NCBI GenBank assembly: GCA_016187925.1 | Contig: JACPIS010000001.1 | Coordinates: 297,266 to 361,265, forward strand | Direction: 5' to 3' | Source of the DNA: Opitutia bacterium | Lineage (GTDB): Bacteria; Verrucomicrobiota; Verrucomicrobiia; Opitutales; Opitutaceae | DNA: 64,000 bases | Part shown: positions 44,223-54,095 of the stretch, piece by piece | Layout of the letters: each line of letters starts with the position of its first letter | Numbering within the stretch: the first letter of the stretch is position 1 | Notes under the pieces: model-generated | Database searches by the model: none | Seen by the model: the letters and a program-made list of their open reading frames with translations, nothing else | What the model was told of the DNA's origin: nothing | Position numbers and translations under genes: made by a program

Positions 44223-45593
44223 TCAGCCCTTGGCGAGCGCCGCGAGCACGCGCTCGCTGGTCTCGATCCCCTTCTTCATCACGCCGAGGTGGAAGCTCTC
44301 GTTCGGCGCGTGGAGATTATCCTCGGGCAGGAACAGGCCCATCATCACGGCGTCGAGGCCGAGCACTTCCTTCAGGTCGGCGAGCAGGCCGACGCTGCCG
44401 CCCTCGCGGAGATAGATCGGCGGCTTGCCCCAGACCTCCGTGCCGGCCTTCTCCAGCGCACGGAAGCAATCCGCCAGCGCGGGCGACTGGTTCTTCGGCG
44501 TGTTGGAGCGGTCGGGCGGGATGACGACGTAGGGCGTCGCCTTGTGCTGCTCGGTGATCTTCATCGTCACGCCCTTCGGGCAGCGCTTCTTGATGGCGTT
44601 GAAGATGACATCCTTCACGTTGTCGGGCGTCTGGTTCGGCACGAGGCGGCAGGTGACCTTGCAGCTGGCCTTGCTCGGGATGACCGTCTTCGTCCCCTCG
44701 CCCTGATAGCCGCCGGAGAAACCGTTGAACTCGAGCGTCGGCAGGAAGCGGATCGCCTCGAACGGTGTGTAGCCGGGCGGCGTATGGAATTTGGAAATGC
44801 CGAGGAACTTCGCGTAATCGTCCTTCTTCAGGCCGGCCTTCTTCAACTGGGCGCGCTCCCACGGCTCGGGTTCGATCACCTGCTTGTAGAAACCGGGGAT
44901 GTTCACGCGACCGTCCGGCGTGTGCAGCGAGGCGCACAGTTCGGCGAGCGCCTGGAGGGGATTCATCAGCACGCCGCCGTGCATGCCGGAGTGCAGATCC
45001 ATCTTCGGGCCGGTCAGCTCAATTTCGAATGCGATCATGCCGCGCAGGCCGACGGTCACGATCATCTGATCGGGCGTCAGAATGCCGTTGTCCGACATGT
45101 AGATGAAGTCGCCGTTCAGGCGATGCTTGTTGGCCTTGAGGAAGGTCTTGAAGTTCTTGCTGCCAATCTCCTCCTCGCCCTCGATGACGAAGGTGATGTT
45201 GAGCGGCAGCTGCGGGTTCTTCTCCAGCAGGCGTCCCACCGCGGTGATGTGGACCATCAGCGGGCCTTTGTTGTCCGCGGTGCCGCGACCGTAGATGCGC
45301 TCGCCCTTGATCGTGGGCTCGAACGGTTGCGTCTGCCACTGGCCCAACGGATCCGGGGGCTGCACGTCGTAGTGGCCGTAGATGATCACGTGCGGCCAGT
45401 TCGCGTTGCCCTCGCGCTTCGCCACGATGACCGGGTGCAATGCCGTCGGCACGACCTCGACGTTGAAACCGATGCCCGTGAGCAATCCCGTGAGGAACTG
45501 CTGCGCGCCGGCCATGCCGTCCTTGAACTTCGAATCAGCCGACACGCTCGGGTGCCGGACGTATTCCTTGAGCTTTTCAATGGGGTCGAACAT
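44223..45593 (-). CDS. M20-family metallo-dipeptidase
   Basis: 456 residues. Zinc ligands are seen in IIYGHYDVQPPD (His about 74, Asp about 76), GRGTADNKGPLM (bridging Asp) and VIEGEEEIGSKNF (catalytic Glu-Glu). A dimerisation domain lies in the middle and the final ligand is near the C-terminal SFHLGVMKKGIETS. This matches the M20A/CPG2-type dipeptidases (ArgE/DapE/Acy1 relatives). No signal peptide, so it probably acts on cytosolic peptides. Exact substrate unknown. Confidence 0.9.
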   Translation of the reverse strand: MFDPIEKLKEYVRHPSVSADSKFKDGMAGAQQFLTGLLTGIGFNVEVVPTALHPVIVAKREGNANWPHVIIYGHYDVQPPDPLGQWQTQPFEPTIKGERIYGRGTADNKGPLMVHITAVGRLLEKNPQLPLNITFVIEGEEEIGSKNFKTFLKANKHRLNGDFIYMSDNGILTPDQMIVTVGLRGMIAFEIELTGPKMDLHSGMHGGVLMNPLQALAELCASLHTPDGRVNIPGFYKQVIEPEPWERAQLKKAGLKKDDYAKFLGISKFHTPPGYTPFEAIRFLPTLEFNGFSGGYQGEGTKTVIPSKASCKVTCRLVPNQTPDNVKDVIFNAIKKRCPKGVTMKITEQHKATPYVVIPPDRSNTPKNQSPALADCFRALEKAGTEVWGKPPIYLREGGSVGLLADLKEVLGLDAVMMGLFLPEDNLHAPNESFHLGVMKKGIETSERVLAALAKG

Positions 45594-45665
45594 GCGGGCG
45601 ACGATGCCTTATGTCATACCCGGGCGCTAGCGGAAAACGCCCGCCGCCCCGGTTACGCCGGCAAC

Positions 45666-46478
45666 TTATCGCGGGTGCAGTTTCGCTGCTTCATACAGCG
45701 GCAGCACCTCGGGCATCCAACCCTGCAACTGCTGGATTCGCTCGGCATCGACTGGATGCGTGGAAACCAATGCCATGACGGCACCCACGACCCCGCCGGG
45801 CTGGCTTTTCTGCTTGGCCATCTTCTGCCAAAAGGTGATCGAGGCGCGCGGATCGTACCCGGCCTTGGCGGCGTAGCGGACGCCGATGTGGTCGGCCTCG
45901 CTCTCGTGGTTGCGGGAAAATTTCATCGAAGCTCCCACGCCGACGACCGCGCCGTACCCGATGAGCCAGGCGTTCCGGGTGCTGTTCGTCCGGCTCTGCG
46001 TGGCGGCATCGACCACCACCGCGCCCAAGCCGATCAGCAGGGCTTCGCTCATCCGCTCCGCGCCGTGACGCGCGGTAACATGGCCGATCTCATGGCCCAT
46101 GACGATGGCGAGTTCGTCGTCGGAATCGCAGAGTTTGAGCAGGCCCGTGTAAACCCCCACCTTGCCGCCGGGCAGCGCGAAAGCGTTCACCGTCTTCGGC
46201 GCGTCGAAGACGACGAACTCCCACTTCGCACTCGGCAGCTGATTGCCCACGGCGTCGGCGATGTGCCGGCCGACGCGCGTGACCTGCTCGTTGTATGCCG
46301 GGTCGGCGGAGATTTTCTCCTTCGCCTTGATATTGGCGAACTCCGACGCGCCCAACTGGCTTTCCTCGCCAGGTGAGATGACGATGAAGGACTGCCGCCC
46401 GGTCTCCGGCACCGTGTAACAGCCGGCCAGCGTCAGCGTCAGGACAGCGAGCAACACGAGGGGTGTAGAGCGTCTCAT
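45666..46478 (-). CDS. M48-family lipoprotein metalloprotease
   Basis: 270 residues from ATG 46478; ATG 46490, four codons earlier, is possible. The lipoprotein signal ends in LAGC (Cys20). The zinc site is HEIGH (about 129-133), with the third ligand in [12 protein letters not shown] glycine-rich segment lies between them ([14 protein letters not shown]). It resembles the periplasmic LoiP/YcaL-type proteases that degrade misfolded outer-membrane proteins. It sits 47 bases downstream of purH. Confidence 0.9.
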   Translation of the reverse strand: MRRSTPLVLLAVLTLTLAGCYTVPETGRQSFIVISPGEESQLGASEFANIKAKEKISADPAYNEQVTRVGRHIADAVGNQLPSAKWEFVVFDAPKTVNAFALPGGKVGVYTGLLKLCDSDDELAIVMGHEIGHVTARHGAERMSEALLIGLGAVVVDAATQSRTNSTRNAWLIGYGAVVGVGASMKFSRNHESEADHIGVRYAAKAGYDPRASITFWQKMAKQKSQPGGVVGAVMALVSTHPVDAERIQQLQGWMPEVLPLYEAAKLHPR

Positions 46479-46525
46479 GAGCGCCAGCATACCCCGTCGG
46501 TCCCGCCGGCCAAGCGGAAGTTTTC

Positions 46526-48082
<1,557 letters not shown>

Positions 48083-48184
48083 GCGACCTTTTGGCTGGGC
48101 CCGCAAGCGGCAGGCAAGAGCAAAGCCGGTCATGCCCCCGAAATTACGTTGCCGCCCCGGCGGGAAACGGCCGTCTTATGCTTG

Positions 48185-48568
48185 ATGTCGGCCTCGCTGG
48201 AATTACCCGGACTACGCGTCGAGCTGGACAAACTCGTCTACCGCCACGGTGGCAGCGACCTGCCGCCGGACCGTCCGCATGCGTTCATCTACTACCTGAC
48301 GATCCACAATGATTCCGACCGCACCGTCCTCCTGCTGGGCCGCAAGTGGGTCGTGGAGCATGCCGACGGCACCCAGCTCGTCATCGAGGGCGACAAGATC
48401 GTGGGCGAGACGCCGCGCCTCGCGCCGGGCGAGCACTTTTCCTACAACAGCTACCACGTCACCGCCTGCGAGGCGCGCGCCCACGGGAGTTTTCACGGTC
48501 TCGACGAGGAGGGCCGGCGCATCTTTGTGCGCATCCCGCTCTTCGCGATGGAAATTCCGCCGGGTTGA
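48185..48568 (+). CDS. apaG: ApaG-domain protein
   Basis: 127 residues from ATG 48185. The fibronectin-like ApaG/Co2+-Mg2+ resistance fold is shown by FIYYLTIHNDSDRTVLLLGR, KWVVEHADGTQLVIEGDKIV, GETPRLAPGEHFSYNSYHVT and FVRIPLFAMEIP. ApaG proteins have been linked to diadenosine tetraphosphate metabolism and metal tolerance; the molecular role remains unclear. It diverges from purH with about 100 bases between starts. Confidence 0.88.
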   Translation: MSASLELPGLRVELDKLVYRHGGSDLPPDRPHAFIYYLTIHNDSDRTVLLLGRKWVVEHADGTQLVIEGDKIVGETPRLAPGEHFSYNSYHVTACEARAHGSFHGLDEEGRRIFVRIPLFAMEIPPG

Positions 48569-48640
48569 CGCTCTCCCCTGCGCTCCGGAGAAAGAATCGC
48601 TTGCCTCCCGGCGGGCGATGCCCTCCCACTCTCCCGCTTC

Positions 48641-49999
48641 ATGAAACTGATCGACCTCAACCGCGACGGCGGCATCGGCGCCAACTCGCTCTACTGCCAG
48701 CTCGGCGACTTTCACTTCGTGGTCGACAGCGGGTTGCACCCGAAACGGACCGGCCGCCTCGCCGCGCCCGACCTGCGCCCGCTCCAGGGGATCAAGCTCG
48801 ACGTCATCTTCATCACGCACTGCCACCTCGACCACATCGGCTCGCTGCCCCTGCTCATGCGCGCCCAGCCGGACGTGCCGGTCGTCATGACGCATCCCAG
48901 CCTGATGCTGATCGAGCGCATGCTGCACAACTCCGCCAACGTCATGGTGCGCGAGCGCGCGGAGAAGGGCATCGCCGATTACCCGCTGTTCACCCACGAG
49001 GAGATCGACCGCTGCGCGCCGCGCATGCACCCGCATCAGTTCAGCCAGGCGAAGAAATTCACGGGCCGGCACGACGAGATCGAGTTCACCTTCCACCCGG
49101 CCGGGCACATCGCCGGCGCCGCCGGCCTGGAAATCGTGCACAAGCACCGCCGCATCTTCTTCACCGGCGACGTGCTCTTCGAGGCCCAGCGCATCCTCGG
49201 CCCGGCCAAGTTCCCCAAGGGGCATTTCGACACGCTCATCACCGAGACGACCCGCGGCGCCACCGAGCGCCCGGCCGGCCACTCCCGTTCGCAGGAGATG
49301 ATCCGCCTCGTCGAGACGATCAACAGCACCATCCAACGCGGTGGCTCCGTGCTCATCCCCGTCTTCGCCCTCGGCCGCATGCAGGAGATCCTGGCGATCC
49401 TGCACGACGCGAAGAAATTCAACCGCCTCGTCAACGCGCCCATCTTCGCCTCCGGCCTCGGTCTCGATATCTGCGACTACTTCGACGACATCGCCAAGAA
49501 AACCGGGCAGGTGCATTTCACCCGCACCATCCTCAAGGACCTCAAGGTCCGGAAGTCCCCGCGCGACCTCGTGCCCGGCAAGGAGCCCGGCCAGCAGGGC
49601 ATCTACGTCGTCAGCTCCGGCATGGTCGTGGAGAACACCGCCTCCTACGTGCTCGCCTCCGCCCTCGTCGGCGGCGCGAAAAATTCCCTCTGCTTTGTCG
49701 GCTACTGCGACCCCGACACCGCCGGCGGACGCCTGCAGGCGGCACGCAAGGGCGAGGAATTCCTTTTCGAGGCCGCGCACTTCAAGACCAAGATTCGGGC
49801 CCAGGTCGAGCGCTTCGAGCTCTCCGGCCACGCCGACCGCGAGGAGTTGCTCGCCTACGCCGTCGCCTGCAGCCCGCGTTCGCTCGTGCTCACGCACGGC
49901 GACCCGCCCGCCCGCGCCTGGTTCGCCGAACAGTTCGCCGCCCGGCTGCCGAACACCAAGCTGCTCGACCCCGTGCCCCTGCAGGAATACCGGGTTTAA
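48641..49999 (+). CDS. Metallo-beta-lactamase / beta-CASP fold exoribonuclease-like protein
   Basis: 452 residues. The metal site is THCHLDHIGSLP, FHPAGHIAGA and FFTGDVLFE. Beta-CASP motifs are the acidic LITETTRGA (A), the His in ELSGHADREELLAY (B) and LVLTHGDPPAR (C). This is the CPSF73/TTHA0252-type of RNA-processing nucleases, probably acting on RNA ends. It begins 72 bases after apaG. Confidence 0.9.
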   Translation: MKLIDLNRDGGIGANSLYCQLGDFHFVVDSGLHPKRTGRLAAPDLRPLQGIKLDVIFITHCHLDHIGSLPLLMRAQPDVPVVMTHPSLMLIERMLHNSANVMVRERAEKGIADYPLFTHEEIDRCAPRMHPHQFSQAKKFTGRHDEIEFTFHPAGHIAGAAGLEIVHKHRRIFFTGDVLFEAQRILGPAKFPKGHFDTLITETTRGATERPAGHSRSQEMIRLVETINSTIQRGGSVLIPVFALGRMQEILAILHDAKKFNRLVNAPIFASGLGLDICDYFDDIAKKTGQVHFTRTILKDLKVRKSPRDLVPGKEPGQQGIYVVSSGMVVENTASYVLASALVGGAKNSLCFVGYCDPDTAGGRLQAARKGEEFLFEAAHFKTKIRAQVERFELSGHADREELLAYAVACSPRSLVLTHGDPPARAWFAEQFAARLPNTKLLDPVPLQEYRV

Positions 50000-50047
50000 A
50001 CACGATCCCACTTGCCCACGCAAAATTAGTCCGGCAGAGACTTCCCC

Positions 50048-50449
50048 ATGGGCATTGTTATCCTGCCTACTGTGGTCGTGATGATCACGCTTCTCATTGT
50101 CGGCATCGTCCAATGGAAGCGCGCGCTAAAATTCCCGGTCAGTAAAATACGTCAGCAGGCAATCCTAGGCATTACTCTGACACACACGCTGCTCGCCCTA
50201 CTTATACCCTATGCTCTGCACACGCACTCTAAGATTTGGTTTTTAGGCGCGTTCCTCATGACAGTTAAATGGTCTTTGGTTTGTAGCGTCTTCGCTGGTG
50301 TATCGTGGCTACTGCAGCGACAAAACAATTCACCCATCGGGATGCTCGTCAGAGGTTCGCTCTGTACAACGGCGGGAGCTGCTCCCCTGCTTGTACTTTT
50401 TGCCAACGACTGGTTGGCCGTCCTCTTCTCCGTGGAATTTCTCCACTAA
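50048..50449 (+). CDS. Small four-helix membrane protein, unknown function
   Basis: 133 residues, four predicted membrane segments (IVILPTVVVMITLLIVGIV; LGITLTHTLLALLIPYAL; FLGAFLMTVKWSLVCSVFAG; TTAGAAPLLVLFANDWLAVL). No known motif. The DNA is visibly less GC-rich than its neighbours and codon use is less biased, which may indicate recent transfer. It is convergent with the inositol-phosphatase-family gene (18-base gap). The ribosome-binding site is poor. Confidence 0.6.
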   Translation: MGIVILPTVVVMITLLIVGIVQWKRALKFPVSKIRQQAILGITLTHTLLALLIPYALHTHSKIWFLGAFLMTVKWSLVCSVFAGVSWLLQRQNNSPIGMLVRGSLCTTAGAAPLLVLFANDWLAVLFSVEFLH

Positions 50450-50467
50450 AGAGCGCTGGAACATCGC

Positions 50468-51265
50468 TTATCTTCCGAGTACTTCCAGCAATTTTGCGCT
50501 GACGGCCTTGTTGCCGGCGACGTATTGGACGCGGCCGGACTGGAGAGAGAATTCGCGCAGTGGGAACGGGCTGCCGTTCAGGTAATGCAGCTCCGCGCCG
50601 GCCTCCGCGATGAGCGCGGCGGCGGCGGCGATGTCCCAGATCTTGTTGTTGTGCTCCACCACGCCGTCGATCAACCCGACCGCGGCATAGGCGAGGTGCA
50701 GGGTGCTGCTGCCGAGGCCGCGGATCTTGAAGTTCTCGATCAGGCGCTGGCCCTCGGGCACGTAGGATTTGTCGACCGGCGAATGGAAGCCGATGAGACT
50801 GTGGCTGTGCGGCGCCTCGGGCCGGGCCTTGGCGGGCTTGTCGCCATCCCACACGCCGCGGCCGGGGCCGCCGTGGATGAGGACCTGGCGCGCCATGTCG
50901 TAGATGATGCCGTAAACCGGCACGCCGCGCTCGAGCAGCGCGAGCGAGATGGCGCAATAGATGATGCCGTTGGCGTAGTTGTTGGTGCCGTCGATCGGGT
51001 CGAGCACCCAGCAGAAGCGCGAGACGACCGGCGTGGCCGCCGTGTCGGGCGACAGTTCCTCGCTGAAGAACTGGTCGGCGGGAAACGCCTTCGTCATCGC
51101 CGCCTGGATGTTTTGAGAAATCTGGATGTCGATGGCGGTGACGCGCGTGCCGTCGTACTTGATCTCGCTGCGCGCGCGGCCGAACTCGCGGTGCATCAGG
51201 GCCGTCTCGGCCATGACTGCGTGCTTGGCTGCTTCGATTCGTTTCTCGACCTCGGAAAAATGCAT
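50468..51265 (-). CDS. Inositol monophosphatase-family phosphatase
   Basis: 265 residues from ATG 51265; the longer frame begins MVSIGA at 51283. Metal-binding motifs are FFSEELSP (Glu-Glu), VLDPIDGTNNYANG (Asp-Pro-Ile-Asp-Gly-Thr) and KIWDIAAAAALIAEAGAEL (the C-terminal Asp). The family hydrolyses inositol monophosphate, PAP/PAPS or fructose bisphosphate; DPIDGT with WDIAA is general to it. The exact substrate is not determined. It precedes dinB on the minus strand with about 95 bases between the genes. Confidence 0.88.
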   Translation of the reverse strand: MHFSEVEKRIEAAKHAVMAETALMHREFGRARSEIKYDGTRVTAIDIQISQNIQAAMTKAFPADQFFSEELSPDTAATPVVSRFCWVLDPIDGTNNYANGIIYCAISLALLERGVPVYGIIYDMARQVLIHGGPGRGVWDGDKPAKARPEAPHSHSLIGFHSPVDKSYVPEGQRLIENFKIRGLGSSTLHLAYAAVGLIDGVVEHNNKIWDIAAAAALIAEAGAELHYLNGSPFPLREFSLQSGRVQYVAGNKAVSAKLLEVLGR

Positions 51266-51361
51266 CGCCCCAATTGACACCAAGAATCCCGCGGAACCAA
51301 GCCGAGATTTGGGCGCGGTGCCGATCTCACTCGTAATTGCGGAGCTGCGGGCGCCAGCCGC

Positions 51362-52528
51362 TCAGTCTGCGGTCAACTGGTGTCCGCGCTTTACCGCCGG
51401 CTGCTTGCCGGTGTTCAGCTTATCGAGCACCGAAGCCAGCCGGCGTTTCTTCTCGTCGGTCTGCGCAAACATCTCCAGCTGGGCGGCCTTCTCCTCGACG
51501 TTGGAAAAGCGCACGCTCACGAGGCGCAGCGGCCGGCGCTTGGTCCAGGCCTCTTTCAGCAACGGCGCCACCAGCGGGTAGAACGGCGCCTCGAGATCCG
51601 CCGCCTCCGCGAGACTGCGGCCGCAGGAGCTGTCCTCCATGCCGGGATAGCGCACCTTGACGGTCATGGTGCGGACGCGCTTCCCGTCGGCGCGGATGGC
51701 GGGCATGAGTTCGTCGATCATGCGCTTGGCGATGCGTTCGATCTCGGAAAAATCGCCGATGTCGTGGTTGAAGGTCTCCTGCACCGAGTAACTCTTGGCG
51801 TCCTCGTGCTCGGTGTGCACCGGCCGGTCGTCCTCGCCCCGCGCCATCGTGAGCACCTCGCGCCAGAAATTGCCGAAGAGCGCCTCCAGTTCCGACTCGG
51901 AACGGCTGAGCAGGTCGCGCACGAGCTTGATGCCGGCCGCCTGCAGCCTCGCTTCGCTCTTCTTGCCGATGCCGGGCAGCACGCCGACCGACAAGGGGGC
52001 GAGAAACTCCGCCTCCGTGCCCGGCGGCACGACGGTGAATCCCTTCGGCTTGCGCGCCTTGCTGGCGATGGCCGCCACGAGCTTGTTCGCCGCCACGCCG
52101 AACGATGCCGTGATCTGCAGGTCGTCCCAGATACGCTGCTGCACTGCCCGCACGCGGCGCTCGATGTCATCGGGCGTCTTGAAGCCACAGGGCGCCAGGT
52201 CGAGGTAGCCCTCGTCGATGGAGTTGCGCTGCACGATCGGCGTGAGCGTCTCACAGATGTCGAACATCTGCCGCGACACCTTGCCGTAGAGACCCGAGGT
52301 GTGCGGCAACATGATCAGGTCGGGGCAAACCTTGAGCGCCAGCTTGGTCGGCATCGGCGTGTAGACGCCGCAGGCGCGCGCCTCGTAGCTGGCCGAGGAA
52401 ATGATGCCGCGCTCCCGGCCGCCGACGGCGCATTTGGTGCCGCGCAGCTCGGGCTTCAACGCCAGTTCGCACGACACGAAGAACGCGTCGGCGTCGAGAT
52501 GGACGATGGTGGGAAGGGAGCGGCTCAC
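51362..52528 (-). CDS. dinB: DNA polymerase IV (Y-family)
   Basis: 388 residues with a GTG start at 52528. It is a translesion polymerase with the catalytic carboxylates in IVHLDADAFFVSCE (Asp12, Asp14 region) and NSIDEGYLDL (Glu near 104). The fingers, palm and HhH thumb (VGVLPGIGKKSEARL) are followed by the little-finger domain. GYLD replaces the more usual AYLD. No clear beta-clamp box is seen at the C-terminus (KQPAVKRGHQLTAD). Confidence 0.94.
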   Translation of the reverse strand: MSRSLPTIVHLDADAFFVSCELALKPELRGTKCAVGGRERGIISSASYEARACGVYTPMPTKLALKVCPDLIMLPHTSGLYGKVSRQMFDICETLTPIVQRNSIDEGYLDLAPCGFKTPDDIERRVRAVQQRIWDDLQITASFGVAANKLVAAIASKARKPKGFTVVPPGTEAEFLAPLSVGVLPGIGKKSEARLQAAGIKLVRDLLSRSESELEALFGNFWREVLTMARGEDDRPVHTEHEDAKSYSVQETFNHDIGDFSEIERIAKRMIDELMPAIRADGKRVRTMTVKVRYPGMEDSSCGRSLAEAADLEAPFYPLVAPLLKEAWTKRRPLRLVSVRFSNVEEKAAQLEMFAQTDEKKRRLASVLDKLNTGKQPAVKRGHQLTAD

Positions 52529-52560
52529 GCTGCCCTACCCTAGTCCGCCCCAAACAAGAA

Positions 52561-52586
52561 GCGAGTCCGGCGTACGCCGAACCCGC
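52561..52586 (-). terminator. Weak hairpin between dinB and the DUF4252-like gene
   Basis: Imperfect inverted repeat with a perfect GGCGTACGCC centre and GCG/CGC ends. On the minus strand it is followed by CTTCTTGTTTG. It may end transcription of the upstream minus-strand gene ahead of dinB. The evidence is modest. Confidence 0.35.
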
Positions 52587-52648
52587 TTAGCATAATATCG
52601 GTCGTAGGAAATTAGGGGTGTCTTCCAACCCCACCATTCCACTCAACC

Positions 52649-52736
52649 TGTCATTCTGAACGAAGTGAAGAATCCATACTTTCGCTCGCGATCTGGCCTT
52701 CGATGCCGTGGATCCTTCGCTGCGCTCAGGATGACA
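52649..52736. repeat. Inverted-repeat element, dispersed palindromic type
   Basis: The left arm (52649-52676) and the reverse complement of the right arm (52709-52736) agree at 23 of 28 positions. The arms run TGTCATTCTGAACGAAGTGA and onward. This type of sequence (TCATTCTGAGCGAAGCGAAG family) occurs as an abundant repeat in many GC-rich bacterial genomes. Only one copy is visible here, so the repeat nature is inferred. Confidence 0.7.
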
Positions 52737-52756
52737 AACCGGGTTTGAATACACGC

Positions 52757-53371
52757 CTAGTGCCGCGCGATGTGCAGGGAACGCCTGATGTCCTCACCGG
52801 CCTTCTTTTCCACCAACCGGCTGAGCGCCTTGGCATCGAGCGTGGCGGAGACGACGACCAAATCCCGGTCGTTTATGACGGCGATGCACACATCGACGGG
52901 ATCGTCGGGATCGAGATTGTCCGGCGTGTAGACCAGCACGGTATCGCCGTGGTCGGCGACGCCGACCAGCCGGCTCCAGCCGCGTTTCTGCATGGCTTTG
53001 TCCGTATCGACGAAGAGCTCCTCGCGTGACCACTTGGTCTCGTCACCGCGGCGCTCGTAGACGCCGACGCTGGCGTGCCGGACAGCCTTGAGCGCGAGCC
53101 GGGCATCGCCGACATTCTGGTCGTGCACAAACCACAGGCACTGGCGAACGGTGCCCAGGGTGAGGCTGCCGACGCTCAACTGGACCTTGGTGCTCCAGTC
53201 GGCATCGGTGGCCGCCATGACGTGTTTCCGCAGGGTTGCCGCGTCGCGGTCGAGCGTGAGAAAGCTGGCGACCGCGATGCCGAGCAGCAGGAAGGGCGCA
53301 AGGCAGAGGCCGAGGACCCAGAGCCAGATGCGGCGGCGCGGCGCGGCGGGAGTCTGCGGAGTGGCGTTCAT
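52757..53371 (-). CDS. Membrane-anchored DUF4252-like protein
   Basis: 204 residues: a Pro/Arg-rich cytoplasmic tip, one membrane segment (IWLWVLGLCLAPFLLLGIAV) and a periplasmic domain ending DKAMQKRGWSRLVGVADHGD, VLVYTP and INDRDLVVVSATLDAKAL. The C-terminal half follows the same pattern as the DUF4252 protein next door. It may be an envelope-sensing partner. It starts 40 bases after the gene at 53412-54020. Function unknown. Confidence 0.65.
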   Translation of the reverse strand: MNATPQTPAAPRRRIWLWVLGLCLAPFLLLGIAVASFLTLDRDAATLRKHVMAATDADWSTKVQLSVGSLTLGTVRQCLWFVHDQNVGDARLALKAVRHASVGVYERRGDETKWSREELFVDTDKAMQKRGWSRLVGVADHGDTVLVYTPDNLDPDDPVDVCIAVINDRDLVVVSATLDAKALSRLVEKKAGEDIRRSLHIARH

Positions 53372-53411
53372 GGCGGTGTTTTCCTTTTAAGACGGAACGG
53401 ACGCGAGGCGC

Positions 53412-54020
53412 TCAGACTTCGCTGTCGCCCTTGGCGTTCGCATCCTTGTCGTGATGCTTGTGGTGGTCGATCTTCACATGGATTTTGCGGAGAGGCTCGA
53501 TGTCGTACTTGTCGGCGATCTTGCCGATCTGGTCGGCGCTGATGTTGCCGACGATATTCACCACGACGGCTTTTCCCTCGTGGTCGATGACGGTGATGAC
53601 CAGGCCGTCGATGACGTCGTCGCTTTGCTGCTTCACGTGGATGTCGACGTTGTCGCCGCCTTCCTTTTCCCGCACGGTGACCACCTTGGTCCAACCCTGC
53701 GCGTTGAGCTTCTGGCGGATGGAGTCGATTTTCTCGAGCGTGCCGGCGCGATTGGTGTCGTCGAGGCCGACGACGTTGACGCGGATGCGCTTGAGGTTGG
53801 CGACCAGCTCGGCCGCATCGGGCTCGTGATGCGCTGCGAGTTTGGCGGCGAACTTGAGCATCGCCGGGGACAGGTTGACCTCGACGAACTCACCCTTGGA
53901 GGAAGGCACGAGCTGGCCGATGTCGACGAAACCGGGTTCGGTGTCGGCCGCGCGCGCGGCGCCGATCAGCGCCAGCGAGAAGGTCGCGGCGACGAGTGAA
54001 GAACGGAGAACATTTTTCAT
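53412..54020 (-). CDS. Secreted DUF4252 protein
   Basis: 202 residues from ATG 54020, with a signal peptide (MKNVLRSSLVAATFSLALIG, cleaved near ARA-AD). Mature features are LKRIRVNVVGLDDTNRAGTL, NAQGWTKVVTVREKEGGDNV and ITVIDHEGKAVVVNIVGNIS, a pattern of DUF4252. It ends in a His/Lys/Asp-rich tail (KIDHHKHHDKDANAKGDSE). DUF4252 genes often sit near ECF sigma genes in other bacteria. Function is unknown. It is separated by 75 bases from uvrA. Confidence 0.8.
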   Translation of the reverse strand: MKNVLRSSLVAATFSLALIGAARAADTEPGFVDIGQLVPSSKGEFVEVNLSPAMLKFAAKLAAHHEPDAAELVANLKRIRVNVVGLDDTNRAGTLEKIDSIRQKLNAQGWTKVVTVREKEGGDNVDIHVKQQSDDVIDGLVITVIDHEGKAVVVNIVGNISADQIGKIADKYDIEPLRKIHVKIDHHKHHDKDANAKGDSEV

Positions 54021-54095
54021 GGAGGTAGGGTTGATGGTTGGAGAGTGGCCGGTTGCACCCTCAACACACCGCGGTCCCACGCGAAGTTGCAGAAA

